A DNA stretch of 64,000 bases from Carya illinoinensis. Lineage: Eukaryota; Streptophyta; Magnoliopsida; Fagales; Juglandaceae. Positions 12,088 to 25,000 of this stretch are shown here, one piece after another (position 1 is the stretch's first letter; every line of letters begins with the position of its first letter). The translations under genes were made by a program, and so were the position numbers. The notes below the pieces were generated by a model that searched no databases, was not told where the DNA came from, and saw only the letters and a list, made by a program, of their open reading frames with translations. Location of the stretch: NCBI RefSeq assembly GCF_018687715.1, contig NC_056753.1, positions 26,330,501 to 26,394,500 on the forward strand. Reading direction: 5' to 3'.

Positions 12088-12715
12088 GAGAAAGAGTCAT
12101 TCCCAGCTTACAATGACATTTCGAGCCTCAATCAAAGTGGTTTGGAGCCTTCGGTAGCGGTTTAGAGTAGATGTACGGCGACTATACATACATCCATAGC
12201 AATTAATAGAAAATAAATACAAAAAATATAAATGGAGATGGAGATATAGATTTATGTAGTTCAGCATTGAGCCTATGTACATGGGTAGTTTGGAGGGCAG
12301 ATCTACTATAATATGAGTGTTTTACATTCTCTCATTTCTTTTTGTATAACAGAGGTTGGAGGATTATTTTCTGGAGAAGCTCCTTGTCTTCAGTGCTCTT
12401 GTCTCTAGGTTGAACAAACTGGAAAAGTTCAAGAAGAAGTCTCATTTCTTGTTTGGTCTTATCCCTTTTTATCTTAGCCTTGAGAGTGATGGGAAATGGC
12501 AAATTTATTCCACTCATTATTTGCATGCTTGGTTGACTTACTTTTCCCTCATTTCTCATTTTTTTCCCCTTTTCGTCACCTTTGTTTTTCATCCGACATC
12601 TTCTATTTCCTTATTCTATCTTTGTCTTTTCTTCCTCTTTTTTATCTGTTGTCTTCTAATGGAAGCCTTTTGATGATTGGACTTAGTATATCTTGCCAGG
12701 ATATATTTTATCCCC
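12088..12715 (+). repeat. LTR-like direct repeat, right copy
   Basis: This is the partner of 7283-7905 in the same orientation. It ends about 135 bp before the copia element that starts at 12852. Short open frames inside (for example 12356-12673) are not conserved between the copies and are not taken as genes. Confidence 0.55.
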
Positions 12716-12851
12716 TTTCGTCTCAAAAATTGTACTGTATACGAACCAGGCCTTGAACTAGGCTTTTATGGTGGAGAGCTCAACTTTTATGGGCTGCAAA
12801 ATTCATGCATACAATGTAAATTAAGATATTCATACCCTATATTTGAGAATT

Positions 12852-13025
12852 TTTTATAAACCGACTTACATGACCACCTTTAGCTGTCAATTATGACTTC
12901 AACTATACATAAACCGCCTTTGTACTTCTATATATGGGTATCATTCACTTGTATAAGTTCAATATTTTCATTATTGAATAACAACTTTTTTCTTACAATA
13001 TCATTTCTCTTTTAGTTTTATAACA
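12852..13025 (+). repeat. 5' LTR of the copia element
   Basis: About 174 bp ending in TTTTATAACA. It aligns with 18888-18962 plus 19671-19803, sharing AAACCGACTT, ATGACCACCTTTA, GTATCATTCACTTGTA and CATTTCTCTTTTAG. The CGTTATCAGCAC primer site follows directly. Confidence 0.9.
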
Positions 13026-13044
13026 CGTTATCAGCACAAGGTTT

Positions 13045-14363
13045 TGTTGATTTTGAAACTAGTAGTCTTATACTTTAAGTAAATTTTTCAATATCAAATA
13101 TATAATATAAAATATAAACAAAATATGAAATAACAATAAATATAAAGAGTAAGGGTAAGAGAGAAGCAAACTCAGTATGTTAACGAGGTTCGGCCCCACT
13201 GCTTACGTCCTCGCCTCAAGCTACCCCTTGAGAATTTCCAAATTCACTATTCAACCTCCTTCAAGTGGAGATAGAAACCTATTACACCTTTGAACAACAC
13301 CGCTACAAAGGATCCATGTAGAACACCCTCTACACTTGCAATCACCTTACACGTGGTGATTCAACTATTCCCCGTGTAAAATACTTTCTACACACACAAG
13401 GGTTATACACACCCTTTTTCTAATACAAGAGTTGATAGTGGGTAGGTTATTAGAAAACACTCCTCAATGAGTGAAATAAGAACAATACAGCGCAAACTAT
13501 ATCTCTCAAAATGAACAAGGATTAAGGCTCAATGCTTAGAGAAGAGAGAATGAAAGCTTTGAATGAATGTTGTATGCTCTTGGTGTTGTGAATGTGAAGC
13601 TCTCAAATGATCTATTTATAGGCATATGAGACTTCATATTCAAATTTAAAAAGATTCACATGTCAAAGACAACATCATTCACTTTTTCAAAAAAATCAAA
13701 CCTAATCTTTTACTTTTGGCATATGACAAAAGGAGCACACTTTCCTTTTCAAAAAATTCAAACCTAATTTTTTACTTTTTGCATATGACAAAAGGAGAAC
13801 ACTTTCTTTTTCAAAATATTCAAACCTAATCTTTTATTTTTTGTATATGATAAAATGAGCACACTTTACTTTTCAAATTTTTCAAACAAAATCATCTACC
13901 TTTTGTATAAGTCTAAAAAAGCATCAATTACTTTTGAAAATATTCAAATAAAATATGCACATGTGAAAGATGACAATCAATCATCTTTAATATTTTCAAA
14001 GTTCAACCATTTAATCAAGGCATGCACATGTAAAAGATGACAATTAATCATCTTTCAAAATTTTCAAATTTAATTTTCAAAAAAATTCATGCACATGTGA
14101 AAAATGTATTTTAATGTTTTATGATAAAATATTAATTTTGAGCATTAATCCTAATTTCGAATTTTAAGAGATTTGCAACATTACTCTATAATTTTAATGT
14201 GAACTTATTTCCTTCTTGCTCATGCTTGGTTTTTTGATGTGCTTGATTCCATTGTATGAACAACTTGAACTTGAAACTCCTTTATTCTTTGAATTCATTT
14301 GTTATCATCAAAATCCATGTGTAGATTTATAATCACATGAAACTTGAAACCTTGGGTTCAACA
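13045..14363 (-). mobile_element. Solo-LTR-like insertion inside the copia element
   Basis: The block has TGTTGA at its left end and TCAACA at its right end. It contains ACGAGGTTCGGCCCCAC (about 13178), a phrase found widely in plant LTR elements, plus an internal run of diverged ~75-bp repeats with CAAACCTAATCTTTTACTTTT (13695-13900). It separates the copia primer site from the rest of the copia interior. No target duplication was found, so the ends, especially the left one, are provisional. Confidence 0.4.
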
Positions 14364-14369
14364 ATTACT

Positions 14370-16440
14370 TATTATTACTTAATAAAATTCTACATTTATT
14401 CCAAAGTTTACATTTCAGTTATATCTATAGTGAATTAATATTCTCATAATTTATTTTTTAGTTATATCTATAGGGAATATTATTTATGGTGAATTAAAAT
14501 TTTCATAATTTACATTTCAGTTATATCTGTAGTCAATTTCTATTCACATTGTTTATATACAAGTTCTATTTATTTTTTATACTTGTTATGAATTATAGAT
14601 GATAAGATTTATCTTGGAATAGAAATAGAGCATCACTGAAGGATCGCCCTAAACCAATAATTTTATTGAATATCTTATAAAAAAAGATGTATTGATTCTA
14701 TGAGATAATTTAAAAGACTGATACATGTACCAAAAAATTGAGATCCTTCCAAAAGCTCGTTATGATTAATGCACTTGAATTTGCATAATTGAAATTGTGT
14801 AGAGAAAAGTCATTAAAGAATATCTTATTAAAATGAATGCCTCAAATGTGCTCTTGAAATAGCAATATCAAGTGCGAAAGTTCACAATATATTCTAAATT
14901 TATATCTTCTCTTCTAGTGGCTAAGTAAAATAATGAATTTTTGTTAAGAAATCATCATTCACGTCCTACTAGTTCCACATCATTCCCTGAAATGAATGGT
15001 ATTGGATTTATATCATTATTAGAAGCGACTGGTGCATTTTTTTCAAAGAAACCAAGAGATTGGATGTGATAATGAATATCTTTATAGTACTGCTATGATT
15101 TCAGGCTAGCTAGAAGCTCGTATTGGAAAAACTATCAGCTTTTTCTTTAAGATGATATTATATAACTATTGAATCAAATATTATGATGCATCAAAAGTAA
15201 TATGATTCAAAATATTTGTATGTTTTTTATGATTAACTTTGAAATTAATTACGATAAGTCGAATAATTTTCATATGGATGTCTATAAAAGAACCAGAAGA
15301 TTCTTTTACCATAAAGTCTTCCCACCATGAGCGGAAAAAAAAATTTACTTAAAGCAAATAAAATAAAATAGTTCGATGATATCTTGATTGTCATATGTGA
15401 ACTAGAAGTTCAGATGATAATTAATTTATGGATACAATAAGATAAAAATGTCTCATATTCTAGTTGCTAAAATCTCAGTGAGGATTGAAGTCCACATATG
15501 ATAATTAAGAAATTTAACAGTCTAATGAACATAAGACATGTCTAGAAGCGTGGAAAACCTATTGATACAAAAGATAAAACATCCTAAACAGAAAACCACA
15601 AAGAAAATAAATTGGTGCTCCTTAAGAGGCCGTACCCACAAAACAGCAATAAGTTCGATCCGAAATTTCTGTACAAAATTCTCTCATAATAAAAACTCCT
15701 GAAGAGTATCTCCTGAAGAATAATCATCTTGAAGAGGAAACTACTGAAGAGTACTTCTTGAAGAGATTTTTCATGAAATGTCTTCCCTTGAATAGGGACA
15801 GGTACCTGAAAATAACGAGATCTCGATACATTTCATTAGTATTGGAGAAATTTTAGATAGAAATAAAACCGTTGTCGACAATATATTTTTATATAAGATG
15901 GCACTTGACATTACTAGAAGTAACGAAGAAAATGAGCTAAGAAAGAAACAATTCCTGCAGAATTAATATCACTAGTAAAATGTGATACATATAGACTTAT
16001 AGTTCAAACACCTAAGAGGTGATGCTTGTTGAATATCAATGAGTATTTGTATAAAGGAAATGAAAATGTGATATATAAATCACGAGTCAGTTTCTCGCAG
16101 AAATAATATTGATATGCTTTTGAAGTTGATGAAATTATATTGAGATTTTTATTAGCTTGTTAATTACCGAGAGTTTGGGTATGCTTGATTAACTGCTATT
16201 TATATGGATCACCAAATAGGAAATGCATGAAGCATATAGTCCTAAAGTGTTTATTCTATTAAGTTTCAAAAATCCTTATATGATCTAAAATAATCCAAAC
16301 GCATGTGGAGCAAGCTATTTTTCATATATTTTCAATATTTAGATTAGCTTTTATTGCAATTTATATAACTGATTTAAATGTCATTAAGGCTCCAGAAGAG
16401 CTCATGAAAACTGCACATATTTGAAATATAAATTAGAAAA
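14370..16440 (+). pseudogene. Copia gag-pol remnant
   Basis: There is no long frame, but scattered fragments fit a copia polyprotein. At 15690-15760 repeated CTCCTGAAGAGTA-type words encode Pro-Glu-Glu repeats of the pre-RT linker. At 15860-15910 the words for NKTVVDN precede a segment resembling the start of the reverse transcriptase. At 16385-16410 the codons for APEEL resemble the linker after the RT active site. Stops and frameshifts are dense. The order matches the plus-strand order of the fragment at 18063. Confidence 0.55.
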
Positions 16441-16639
16441 CCTTTCGGCTTCAAGGAGAGATAAATAAAATTATTAGTTCTGAAATATCATCTCTTAAAT
16501 GCAATTAGTGTTTCAGATTCATATTACGGTTTTGTAAGAAATGTGCATGATTAAAGGAGAAATAAAATTGAGCAAACAAAACATCTACTAGAAGATAGAA
16601 ACACAACGTGAATATTTGTGAAATATTATTTTATTATCT

Positions 16640-18060
16640 CGAAACAAAATTACAAAAATTTGAGGCTCTTCGCCTCATTCTTTAAATGATCTTGCTCTTC
16701 ATAAATTTGCATAGCATGCCTGTCTAAAGGAGTAGGCAATCGAAAAGAAGAGTCAAATAATAAGTTTAAATTCATATTCTCTTGTTTTATTGTTCCTACC
16801 TTCATGTTGGACTCCAGAAGAAGTTGCTGAATGATAGAAATTTTATCGTTGAGATTGTCAACCTCACAAGTTTTGGATTGTAGTCGTTGAGAAAATGCGA
16901 CAATGATTGATGAGCATCCGGTACCGAGACTTACACGCTCGTAGATAACATCATCATCTGACTTATTAGTCAAATCATTTTTATATTGCGTTATAGCACA
17001 TATGGTAAAAGCAGAAATAACTGGTAAACAAGGTGTAGAATACCTTATATATTGGTCACGAGAAGATTGCTGGATCATTACAGAATAAGAATGCAGAAAG
17101 AGATTGCAAAGTAAGAATGCAAACTAATTACAAAAAAGTGAAGAAGATGGGATACGAATGAAGATGAGCTGGATATTTCTTTTATAGAGAAATTTATGAA
17201 AGCAAGACAAAATTACATACATTGATAGAGGATACGCTAAATACAAATATTCTACAGTTATTTACTAGGCCGAAATATTAAAAGCAGCTTGCCCCTATTC
17301 TCTTAGAAGTTGGACTTTTTCAGATATCCGTAGCGAGATTAAATGCAGCTTGTCTTTATTCTATAAGTCTTTGGACTTCTTCAAATATCTATTGTTACCG
17401 ATCCTGTATTTGAGCCCATTCTCTTTCCAGATCCTCTATACGTGGCTGAAAATCACAAGCATACTGTTTGAGTGCCTTATTCTCCTCATTCAGTTTCCTG
17501 TTCTTACGACTCTTCGCAGAGAGCTTCTAAAGCAATTAAGATATTTGATTATTGAGTTGGTTGACCTCATTCACTTTAGCTAATAACCTCCGAGACATGG
17601 TTGTAACAGAGGCAAAATATTGAGCACTAAGAAATCTTGATTCTGAAACGACATCAGAATAACTCCTTCCAAAAAAATGAATTTTTGCTCCTATCATAAG
17701 AGCAACATCCTCAGGTGAGTAAAAAGAAGGACAAATCATTTCTATTATTTCACAGCGTCTTTCATGAAGCATCTATCTACAAGAGACAAGAGATGTAGCA
17801 TCATAACCTCGTGACACCTGACAGCTCCAGAAGAGCTGTAAAATTTTGCGATGCTTGTCTAGTCTAAAAAGGTGGCCACCGATTTTGTTGAATATGGAAG
17901 TTGGCGGCTTAATTTTGATGACTTCTCCACTAACTATGTTATTCACAATAACTCCAGAAGAGCACAACTCTAGAAGAGTATTGAATTTAATATTAAAATG
18001 ATTTTGAATCAATATGGTGAATTTGTTTACCAAAACATTATCAACTGCATCATTTAAAGA
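16640..18060 (-). other. Antisense insertion with two related coiled-coil frames
   Basis: Two minus-strand frames lie between copia pol fragments that should be adjacent: 17078-16650 (142 codons) and 17772-17536 (78 codons), the latter continuing past two stops to about 17395. They resemble each other: YERVSLGTGCSSIIVAFSQR...VDNLNDKISIIQQLL in one and SESRFLSAQYFASVTTMSRR...VNQLNNQISQLL-like in the other. Both have leucine-rich heptads, and the second continues with KLNEENKALKQ. No known family was recognised. The block could be a captured host-gene fragment, an antisense element ORF or part of another transposon. Confidence 0.4.
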
Positions 18061-18062
18061 GT

Positions 18063-18641
18063 TTGTACACAATATTTAAATGCATCAACACAAAAACCTT
18101 TCACTATAAAGTCTTGAAGCACTTTTATATAGACAAAGCCCATCCCCGAAGTACTCCAATAGTTGTTCGATTACTTGATATGCAGAAAGATCCATTTCGT
18201 CCTTGTGAAGACGATGAAGAAATTCTTGGTTCTGAAGTACCTTATCTCAGTTCAATTAGAACCCTGATGTATGTTGCAAATTGCACTCGATTTGATATTG
18301 TATTTTCAGTTAATTTATTTGCAATATATAGTTCCACACCAACTCGAAGACATTGGAATGATATTAAACATATCATTCGTTACTTCCGAGATACGATTGA
18401 TATGAGATTATTTTATCAATATGGATCAAGTCCACAATTAGTTAGATATGTAGATGCAAGTTATCTTTTAGATCCACACAAAAAGATCATTGCAATTCAT
18501 GAAGAAAAAGATGAAATTGATGTCAAGCAGATTCGGTCAAGTGATAATTTAGCAGATTTATTCAGTAAGGCATTACCAACTGCAACATTTAAGAATATTG
18601 TGCAGATCATTGGACTGCAAAGATTTCAAAACCTATCATAA
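18063..18641 (+). pseudogene. Copia RT C-terminus / RNase H fragment
   Basis: A 192-codon frame retains the C-terminal copia block: PYLSSIRTLMYVANCTRFDI, APTRRHWN-type PTRRHWNDIKHIIRYFRDT, then YVDASYLLDPHKK. It then jumps directly to DVKQIRSSDNLADLFSKAL near the pol end. In intact copia elements the RNase H core lies between these two motifs, so an internal deletion has removed it. The stop is at 18639-18641, about 240 bp before the 3' LTR. It cannot encode an active RNase H. Confidence 0.85.
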
Positions 18642-18887
18642 TACACTTTTTCAGGGGGAGTAAATGTTTTGAAAACTAGTGCTGATTGTACTCTTTTTTT
18701 TTTGCTAAAGTTTTTTCCGATTAGATTTTCCTTTTCAAGATTTTAATGAGTCAATCCTAAAATGTTTGACAGTATACATGAATACTGTATTCTTTTTCCT
18801 TCACCATTGATTTTTTTCTCACAAGTTTTTTCCTTGGCAAGATTTTAACGAGGCATATTCTTTATATATGATCATCCAAAGGGAGAG

Positions 18888-19803
18888 TGTTATAAACCGA
18901 CTTGTATGACCACCTTTAACCATCAATTATGACTACCATTTGCCGTCAATTATGACTTAAGTTAGGGGTGAGCATCGGCCGGTCCGGACCGGCACTGTTT
19001 GGACCGGACCGGACCGGACCGAATTGGGTTCGGTCCGGTCCGGTCCCATTTTTAAGGGACCGAAAAGATTCGGTCCGGTCCCGGTCCGAGAGTTTTTCAC
19101 CCCGGACCGGACCGAATAGAAATAAAAAAAAAATAAATATTATTTATATATATTATTTATATAATAGTATTAGCATATTACTAATATATATAATAGTATA
19201 CTATATGTATATATATTAAATATATTACAATATAATTACATAAATATTAAAAAAAATGTCATTAAATATTAGCATATTATATAAATATATAGTTATCACT
19301 ATTACTATTATTACATATAGTTATTAGTTATAGTATAGTTATTATTACATATATTTATTAGTTATAGTATTATTACTAATAGACTAATAGTATTAGCATA
19401 TTACTAATATATATATATAATACTATATGTATATATATTAAATATATTACAATATAATTACATAAATATTAAAAAAAATGTCATTAGAAAAAAAAAAAAA
19501 AAAAAAAAAAAAGGGTCAACCTTGGACCGACCGGACCGGACCGGACCGAATAGGATCGGACCGGACCGGTCCTGATGGAGTTCGGTCCGGTCCAGGGTTG
19601 GAAAACCCTGGACCGAATAGGTCCGGTCCGGTCCACAAAATCGGACCGGACCGGACCGAACTCACCCCTGACTTAAGTTATACATAAACCACATTCGTAC
19701 TCTTATATATATGAGTATCATTCACTTGTACAAGTTCAATGTTTTTATTATTGAATAATAACTATTTTTCTTACAACATCATTTCTCTTTTAGTTTTATA
19801 ACA
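18888..19803 (+). repeat. 3' LTR of the copia element, interrupted
   Basis: Begins TGTTATAAACCGAC directly after a purine tract and ends TTATAACA at 19803. The hAT element at 18963-19670 splits it. A second CAATTATGACT phrase at 18926-18955 is a small internal duplication absent from the 5' LTR. Confidence 0.88.
18963..19670. mobile_element. Non-autonomous hAT element 1 (CCGGTCCGG subterminal repeats)
   Basis: Termini are TAGGGGTGAG and CTCACCCCTG, flanked by a perfect 8-bp target duplication ACTTAAGT (18955-18962 and 19671-19678), the hAT hallmark. Both subterminal regions are packed with GGTCCGGACC/CCGGTCCGG words (18975-19110 and 19525-19655). The centre is AT-rich with ATATATTACTAATATA repeats and an 18-base or longer A run at 19490. 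It has no transposase, so it must have been moved in trans. It sits in the copia 3' LTR and is younger than that LTR. Confidence 0.92.
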
Positions 19804-19808
19804 GAATT

Positions 19809-20448
19809 CAATATTTGAACATTTTTAGTTATTTATTATAAATACATTTACAAAATTTTTTCTAAATTGGATTGAGAAAAACCTCTTTCAACCAATTTAA
19901 AAAAACTATATATGTCCTTTGGTCGTGTGAGAAGCGAATGTGTTTTTTAATAAATGAACATATGAGTTTTCAACTTAGACTTTTAAAAATGCATGTGTAT
20001 TACATACTCAATAAACACTTATTATTTTTTTATAAATGATTTGGAAGAAATTTCTTCCAACTCAATCGGAATGAAAGTCTATCCTAAATATATTCATACC
20101 ATAATTACCAAAATAAAAAATAAAATAAAATCATAAGCATAGTCGAAACACTTCCAAGTTGGAGCACATTACGAGAACTTTTGGAGTACATGACAAATTA
20201 TATATACGGTGCTGCTATTCAGTTCTATGATTTTTACCTGCTCAAATTTATTATTAGTGTAATTGCATTTTTTTTTCTTTCAAATGTTTTTAAAATTCTT
20301 TAAACATTTTTAAAAAATACATTAGTTCGTTGTCATTTGCCTAATTATGGCTAACCGTTAAGGAAAAAAAATTTAAATATCTAAACAATAAATTTGAAGA
20401 GGCAAAGTTATGGAATCAACTATCATTTGCCTAACAAAAATGACACAT
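19809..20448. other. AT-rich spacer between the copia and gypsy elements
   Basis: No gene, RNA or element end is seen. It lies between the copia target duplication and the gypsy target duplication, so it is probably part of the original chromosomal sequence. Confidence 0.5.
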
Positions 20449-20453
20449 GAGAT

Positions 20454-20959
20454 TGTTACACGACTGGGAAGTGATTGAAGGCAAGAAGAAGAAGACTTAG
20501 GGCATGGAAGCGTGCGGGTGAGTAGATGAAGTGCACAAGCCGTGGGTGAGGTATAGAAGTGATTAGAGAAAAGAGGCATATGGAAGCTTGATCGAAAACT
20601 TATTGGGATTGGGCCATCATGGGTCGTATGAGAAGGAAGTGGATTGTGGGCTTCAACACAATTGGACCATTTATGTGTTTTTCCTTATTTGCAATTATAT
20701 GATGTAATAAACGTAAGCCCATAGACTTTTAAAGGGCACTTTAGTCTTTTTATTTTCAGTAGTATTTAGCATCTGTCTCTCTGACAAAAGCGGTTATGCA
20801 AACATTCCAGAATACTCTTAATTTTTTGCAATTGGAGGAGCCTCCCTCGAAGAAGGCATCTATAGTTCTTTTCCATTTTTACAGAATTAATACAATTTGC
20901 CACAAATTCCTCATCTATCTTCTTCTTTACATTTATTCTATCCCAATCTACTTGTTACA
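20454..20959 (+). repeat. 5' LTR of the gypsy element
   Basis: 506 bp from TGTTACACGACTGGG to ACTTGTTACA. Likely promoter half holds GGGCACTTTAGTC and ATGATGTAATAAACG. A short frame at 20796 is shared with the 3' LTR only because the LTRs are duplicates. Confidence 0.95.
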
Positions 20960-20989
20960 AGTGGTATCCAGAGCCCCTTTCCTACTCTA

Positions 20990-22062
20990 TTGATCAATGG
21001 CAAAAGTACTCGCCTCCAGGAGTTACACAAGGAATTCCATTCCTTCAAGAAGCTGTCCGAAACTCACATGCAGCACACTGATTCTCAGTTCACTACTATT
21101 GGGGTAGAAATGCAAGCTCTTAGGCGGCAAATAGAGGCTATGATTCAAAATATGAACTCCCAATTTGCTATTATGGCTTCGGATCTGCAAAAAATGGTTA
21201 CTCACAAGGCAGTGGACACACTTAATGGTGAAAGCTCAAACAACAATACTGGCATGGTATTACACACTGGAAAAATACACATAAGGGCTATCGATTGGAT
21301 TTTCCTTCCTTCAATGGAGAGAATCCACATGGATGGTCATGTAAGGTAACTCAGTTTTTCTCTTTTTATAATACACTACCTCAACAACGTTTGAGGCTTA
21401 CCTCCTTCCATATGGAGGGCAACGCCCTCGTATGATTCCAAGACCTTGATGAGTTTGGAGCATCAACCTCTTGGGAGATGTTTGTTAAAATTTTGTTGTT
21501 GCGTTTTGGGCCAAGTAGCTATGATGATCCCATGGAACAACTCACTAGACTCAGACAAGCAAGTTCGGTTGAGGATTACAAGGCTCAATTTGAGACCTTA
21601 TCAAACAGGTTACAGGGACTCTCTGAACAGTACAAACTAAGTTATTTTTTAAGTGGCTTGCGAGATGAGATAAGGTTGATAGTTCGCATGTTCAATCCCA
21701 CCAACCTAATATCTGCATTTGGCCTTGCCAAGATTCAAGAAGAAAATATCTCCCTCCAAAAGAAATTCACCTCCAAATTCCATACTTCCCACCCATATGA
21801 ACCGGCCCCATTAAAACTCACTTCCAACCTCCCCATTCAGCCCACCCCACTTGACCTCAACCCCAAAGCTATTGTACCTGTCCACAAGATTAGCCCAAAC
21901 CAAATGAAGGAGAGGCGTGCTAAGGGCCTTTGTTTCAGCTGTGATTCTAAATGGCACCCAGGCCATAGGTGCCAAAGCCCAAAGCTCTATCTCATTGAAG
22001 AGGTGATTGAGGATAACACTTTCATAGAGGAACCCCCCGATTCCTTTACAAACAGGGGCTGA
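20990..22062 (+). pseudogene. gag of the gypsy element, frameshifted
   Basis: Gag forms the virus-like particle and binds element RNA. An N-terminal part (about 20990-21349) and a C-terminal part (21478-22062) lie in different frames. The second part has a retrotransposon gag region (MEQLTRLRQASSVEDYKAQF, LSYFLSGLRDEIR) and a zinc knuckle CFSCDSKWHPGHRC (21931-21972) of the form C-x2-C-x4-H-x4-C. The ATG at 20997 is out of frame with the N-terminal part. The region 21350-21477 between the parts contains stops. It is therefore not translatable as one protein. Confidence 0.88.
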
Positions 22063-25000
22063 ATGTTGGTTAGATTTATCACAAACTGAAAAAGAACCAC
22101 CCAAACCATTGCGGGGAAGGTAATGGGTGTCAAAGTTAGTATTCAGGGAGCTGTCTTTCCAGTTGACATGTATTTACTGGAACTTGCTGGCTGTGACATG
22201 GTTTTAGGAGTTCAATGGTTGCAAGGATCGGGCTTTATTCTTTGGAACTTCTAGGAATTAACAATGCAATTCCAACACAATGACAGTGTTGTCATCCTCA
22301 AAGGGCTGAATGCTCATCACTTACTCGAGGATGGGGTGCTACATAGGGCTAACAGTATGAAGAATAAGGGGTTGTTGTTGCAATTAATTGAAGATTCACC
22401 TTTTCACCAACCTCACGTTATCCCCGCATCTATACAAAACTTCCTAAATAGTTTCCAAGACATCTTTTCCACTCCAAAAGGCCTTCCCCCCACCTGTACC
22501 CATGACCATTCTATCACCCTACAACCCGATACCAAACCCATTTTTGTACGGCCATATCGTTACCCTTATTTTCATAAAGAAGAAATTGAGAAAATTGTAA
22601 AATGACTCCTAAAATCAGGAGTTATTCGCCCCTCTCAAAGCCCCTACTCATCACCATGCCTTTTGGTGAGAAAGGCCGATGGATCTTGGCATTTATGTGT
22701 GGATTACAGGGCACTGAACAGTGTTACCATTAAGGATAAATATCATATTCCAGTTGTAGATGAGTTGATGGATGAGCTCCATAGAGCCAAAAAAATTTTG
22801 AAACTTGATTTGAGATTGGGCTACCATCAAATCAGGGTGCGACCAGAAGATGTCCCTAAAACTGCCTTTCGCACACACGAAGCCACTACGAATTTTTAGT
22901 TATGCCTTTTGGCTTAACTAATGCGCCCTCGACATTTCAAAGCCTCATGAACCAAGTTTTTAAACCTTATTTTCGTTGCTTTTTTTTGGTATTTTTTTAT
23001 GATATACTAATCTACAGTAGTGATGTGGAGACACATCTATCTCACTTGAAAACCACCTTTGCATTGCTGAGACAACATCAACTATTTGCCAAGCTAAGTA
23101 AGTGTTGTTTTGGTCAAAAAGAAATTGCATATTTGGGCCATCTTATCTCTGGCCAGGGCATTAGAGCTAATCCAAATAAACTGCAAGCCATGATAAAGTG
23201 GCTCGTGCCCAAGTCTATTAAAGCCTTGACAGGGTTTTTAGGTCTCACAGGGTATTATCTTCGTTTTGTGAAGTGTTATAGAGCCATTGCAGCCAAGCTA
23301 ACTAAACTACTGAAGAAAGACAGATTTAAGTGGATCGAAATAGCCCAAGCAGCCTTTGAACAGCTTAAAAAAGCCATGACTCAGCCACCAGTCTTGGCCT
23401 TACCTAATTTTCAATTACCTTTTGTAATTGAGTGTGATGCTTCCGGAGAAGCAATTGGAGCTATGCTTATGCAGGAAGGGAGACCCCTAGCTTTTTTCAG
23501 TCAGGCTCTCAAGGGCCGAGCCCTAACTATGTCCACCTATGAAAAAGAACTAATGGCACTGGTTTCAACGATGCAAAAATGACGCCCCTATCTGTAGGGA
23601 CACTTCTTTGTAGTCAAAGCAGACCACCAAAGTCTGAAATTTTTACTAGACTAGAGAGTGGGCACTCCAATGCAGCAAAAGTGGATATTGAAACTAATGG
23701 GATATGATTTTATGGTAGAGTATAAAAAAGGGAAAGAAAACTTGGTAGCAGATGCTCTATCTAGGCAAGGTTTGGATCATGAAGTAACCTTGGCTCTACT
23801 TATACTCCCTAGCTGGGATTGGCTCACAGAAATTAAAAGCCTGTATGAATTGGATTCAGTAGTTAAGTCCTTATTCCTTAAACACCATGACAGGCAACTT
23901 CCACCTCACTATGAGATCAAGGATGGGATTTTATTCTATAAGAACCGAATTTACATTCTAACTAACTCAGTTTTTGTTGACAAAATCCTACACTTGGTAC
24001 ATAGCAGCCCTTTAGGGGGTCATTTGGGATTTGATAAAACATTGCATAGGCTTACAAAATATTTTTTCTGGCCTAGATTCAAAAAGGACTTGAAGGCATT
24101 TTTAAAAGGTTGTGACACGTGTCAAACAAGTTAAAGTGGACAATACACTTCCTAGTGGCCTTCTATAACTTCTTCTGATCCCTTCCAGCCCTTGGACAGA
24201 TATATCCATGGACTTTGTGGAAGGATTACCTACCTCTCAAAGATTTAATGCCTTATGGGTTGTGGTGGACAGATTCACAAAGTATGCCCACTTCATACCC
24301 ATCTCCCATCCTTACACAGCTAAGGTGGTAGCACAACTATTTGTCAAGCATATTTTCAAACTACATGGCATGCCCCATTCCATTGTCTCAAATCGAGACT
24401 CTAATTTCACTAGCAAGTTATGGAGGGAACTGTTCTCATTACAGGGTGTTCAACTGGCTTTCAGCACTGCCTACCATCCTCAAACAGATGGTCAAACATA
24501 GGCCGTGAATAAATGGGTCAACAACTACCTAAGAAGCTATGTCAGGGAAAATCCTAAGGATTGGTCCAACTGGGTTGCCTTGGTAGAGTGGTGTTATAAG
24601 TTATCCCAGCATGCCTCAACTAAGATTACCCCATTTGAGGCCCTCTATGGATGCAAGCCCCCAAAACTGACTAGCTATCTACCAAACACAACAAGAGTCA
24701 CAGAGGTGGAAATCACGTTGCAACAAAGAGATCACATTTGGCATTTACTGAAACAAAATCTCACTAAAGCTCAGGAAAGGATGAAAAAATATGCAGATCA
24801 AAAGCGCAAAGAGCATCAATACCAAGTGGGGGACTGGGTCTATTTATGACTACAACCATATTGGCAATCTTCCATCCATAAAAATCAAAACTTTAAACTG
24901 TCCCCCCGTTACTATGGCCCTTTCCAAATACTAGATAAAATTGGGGAGGTTGCTTACAGACTCCATCTACCGCTAACGGCACAAATTCACAATGTTTTTC

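Larger units (their letters stand above)
12852..19803 (+). mobile_element. Decayed Ty1/copia LTR retrotransposon with nested insertions
   Basis: The ends are confirmed by a perfect 5-bp target duplication GAATT at 12847-12851 and 19804-19808. The 5' LTR is 12852-13025 (second base mutated from G to T) and the 3' LTR is 18888-19803, which begins TGTTATAA and ends TTATAACA. The primer binding region after the 5' LTR reads CGTTATCAGCAC, and a polypurine tract AAAGGGAGAG precedes the 3' LTR. The 3' LTR is split by a hAT element (18963-19670); without it the LTR is about 208 bp. The interior holds eroded pol fragments, an LTR-like insertion (13045-14363) and an antisense insertion (about 16445-18060). 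Confidence 0.9.

Noticed and set aside
13695..13900. Short-period repeats with CAAACCTAATCTTTTACTTTT as a possible centromere-type satellite
   Set aside because: Only a few diverged units exist, confined to one LTR-like insertion.
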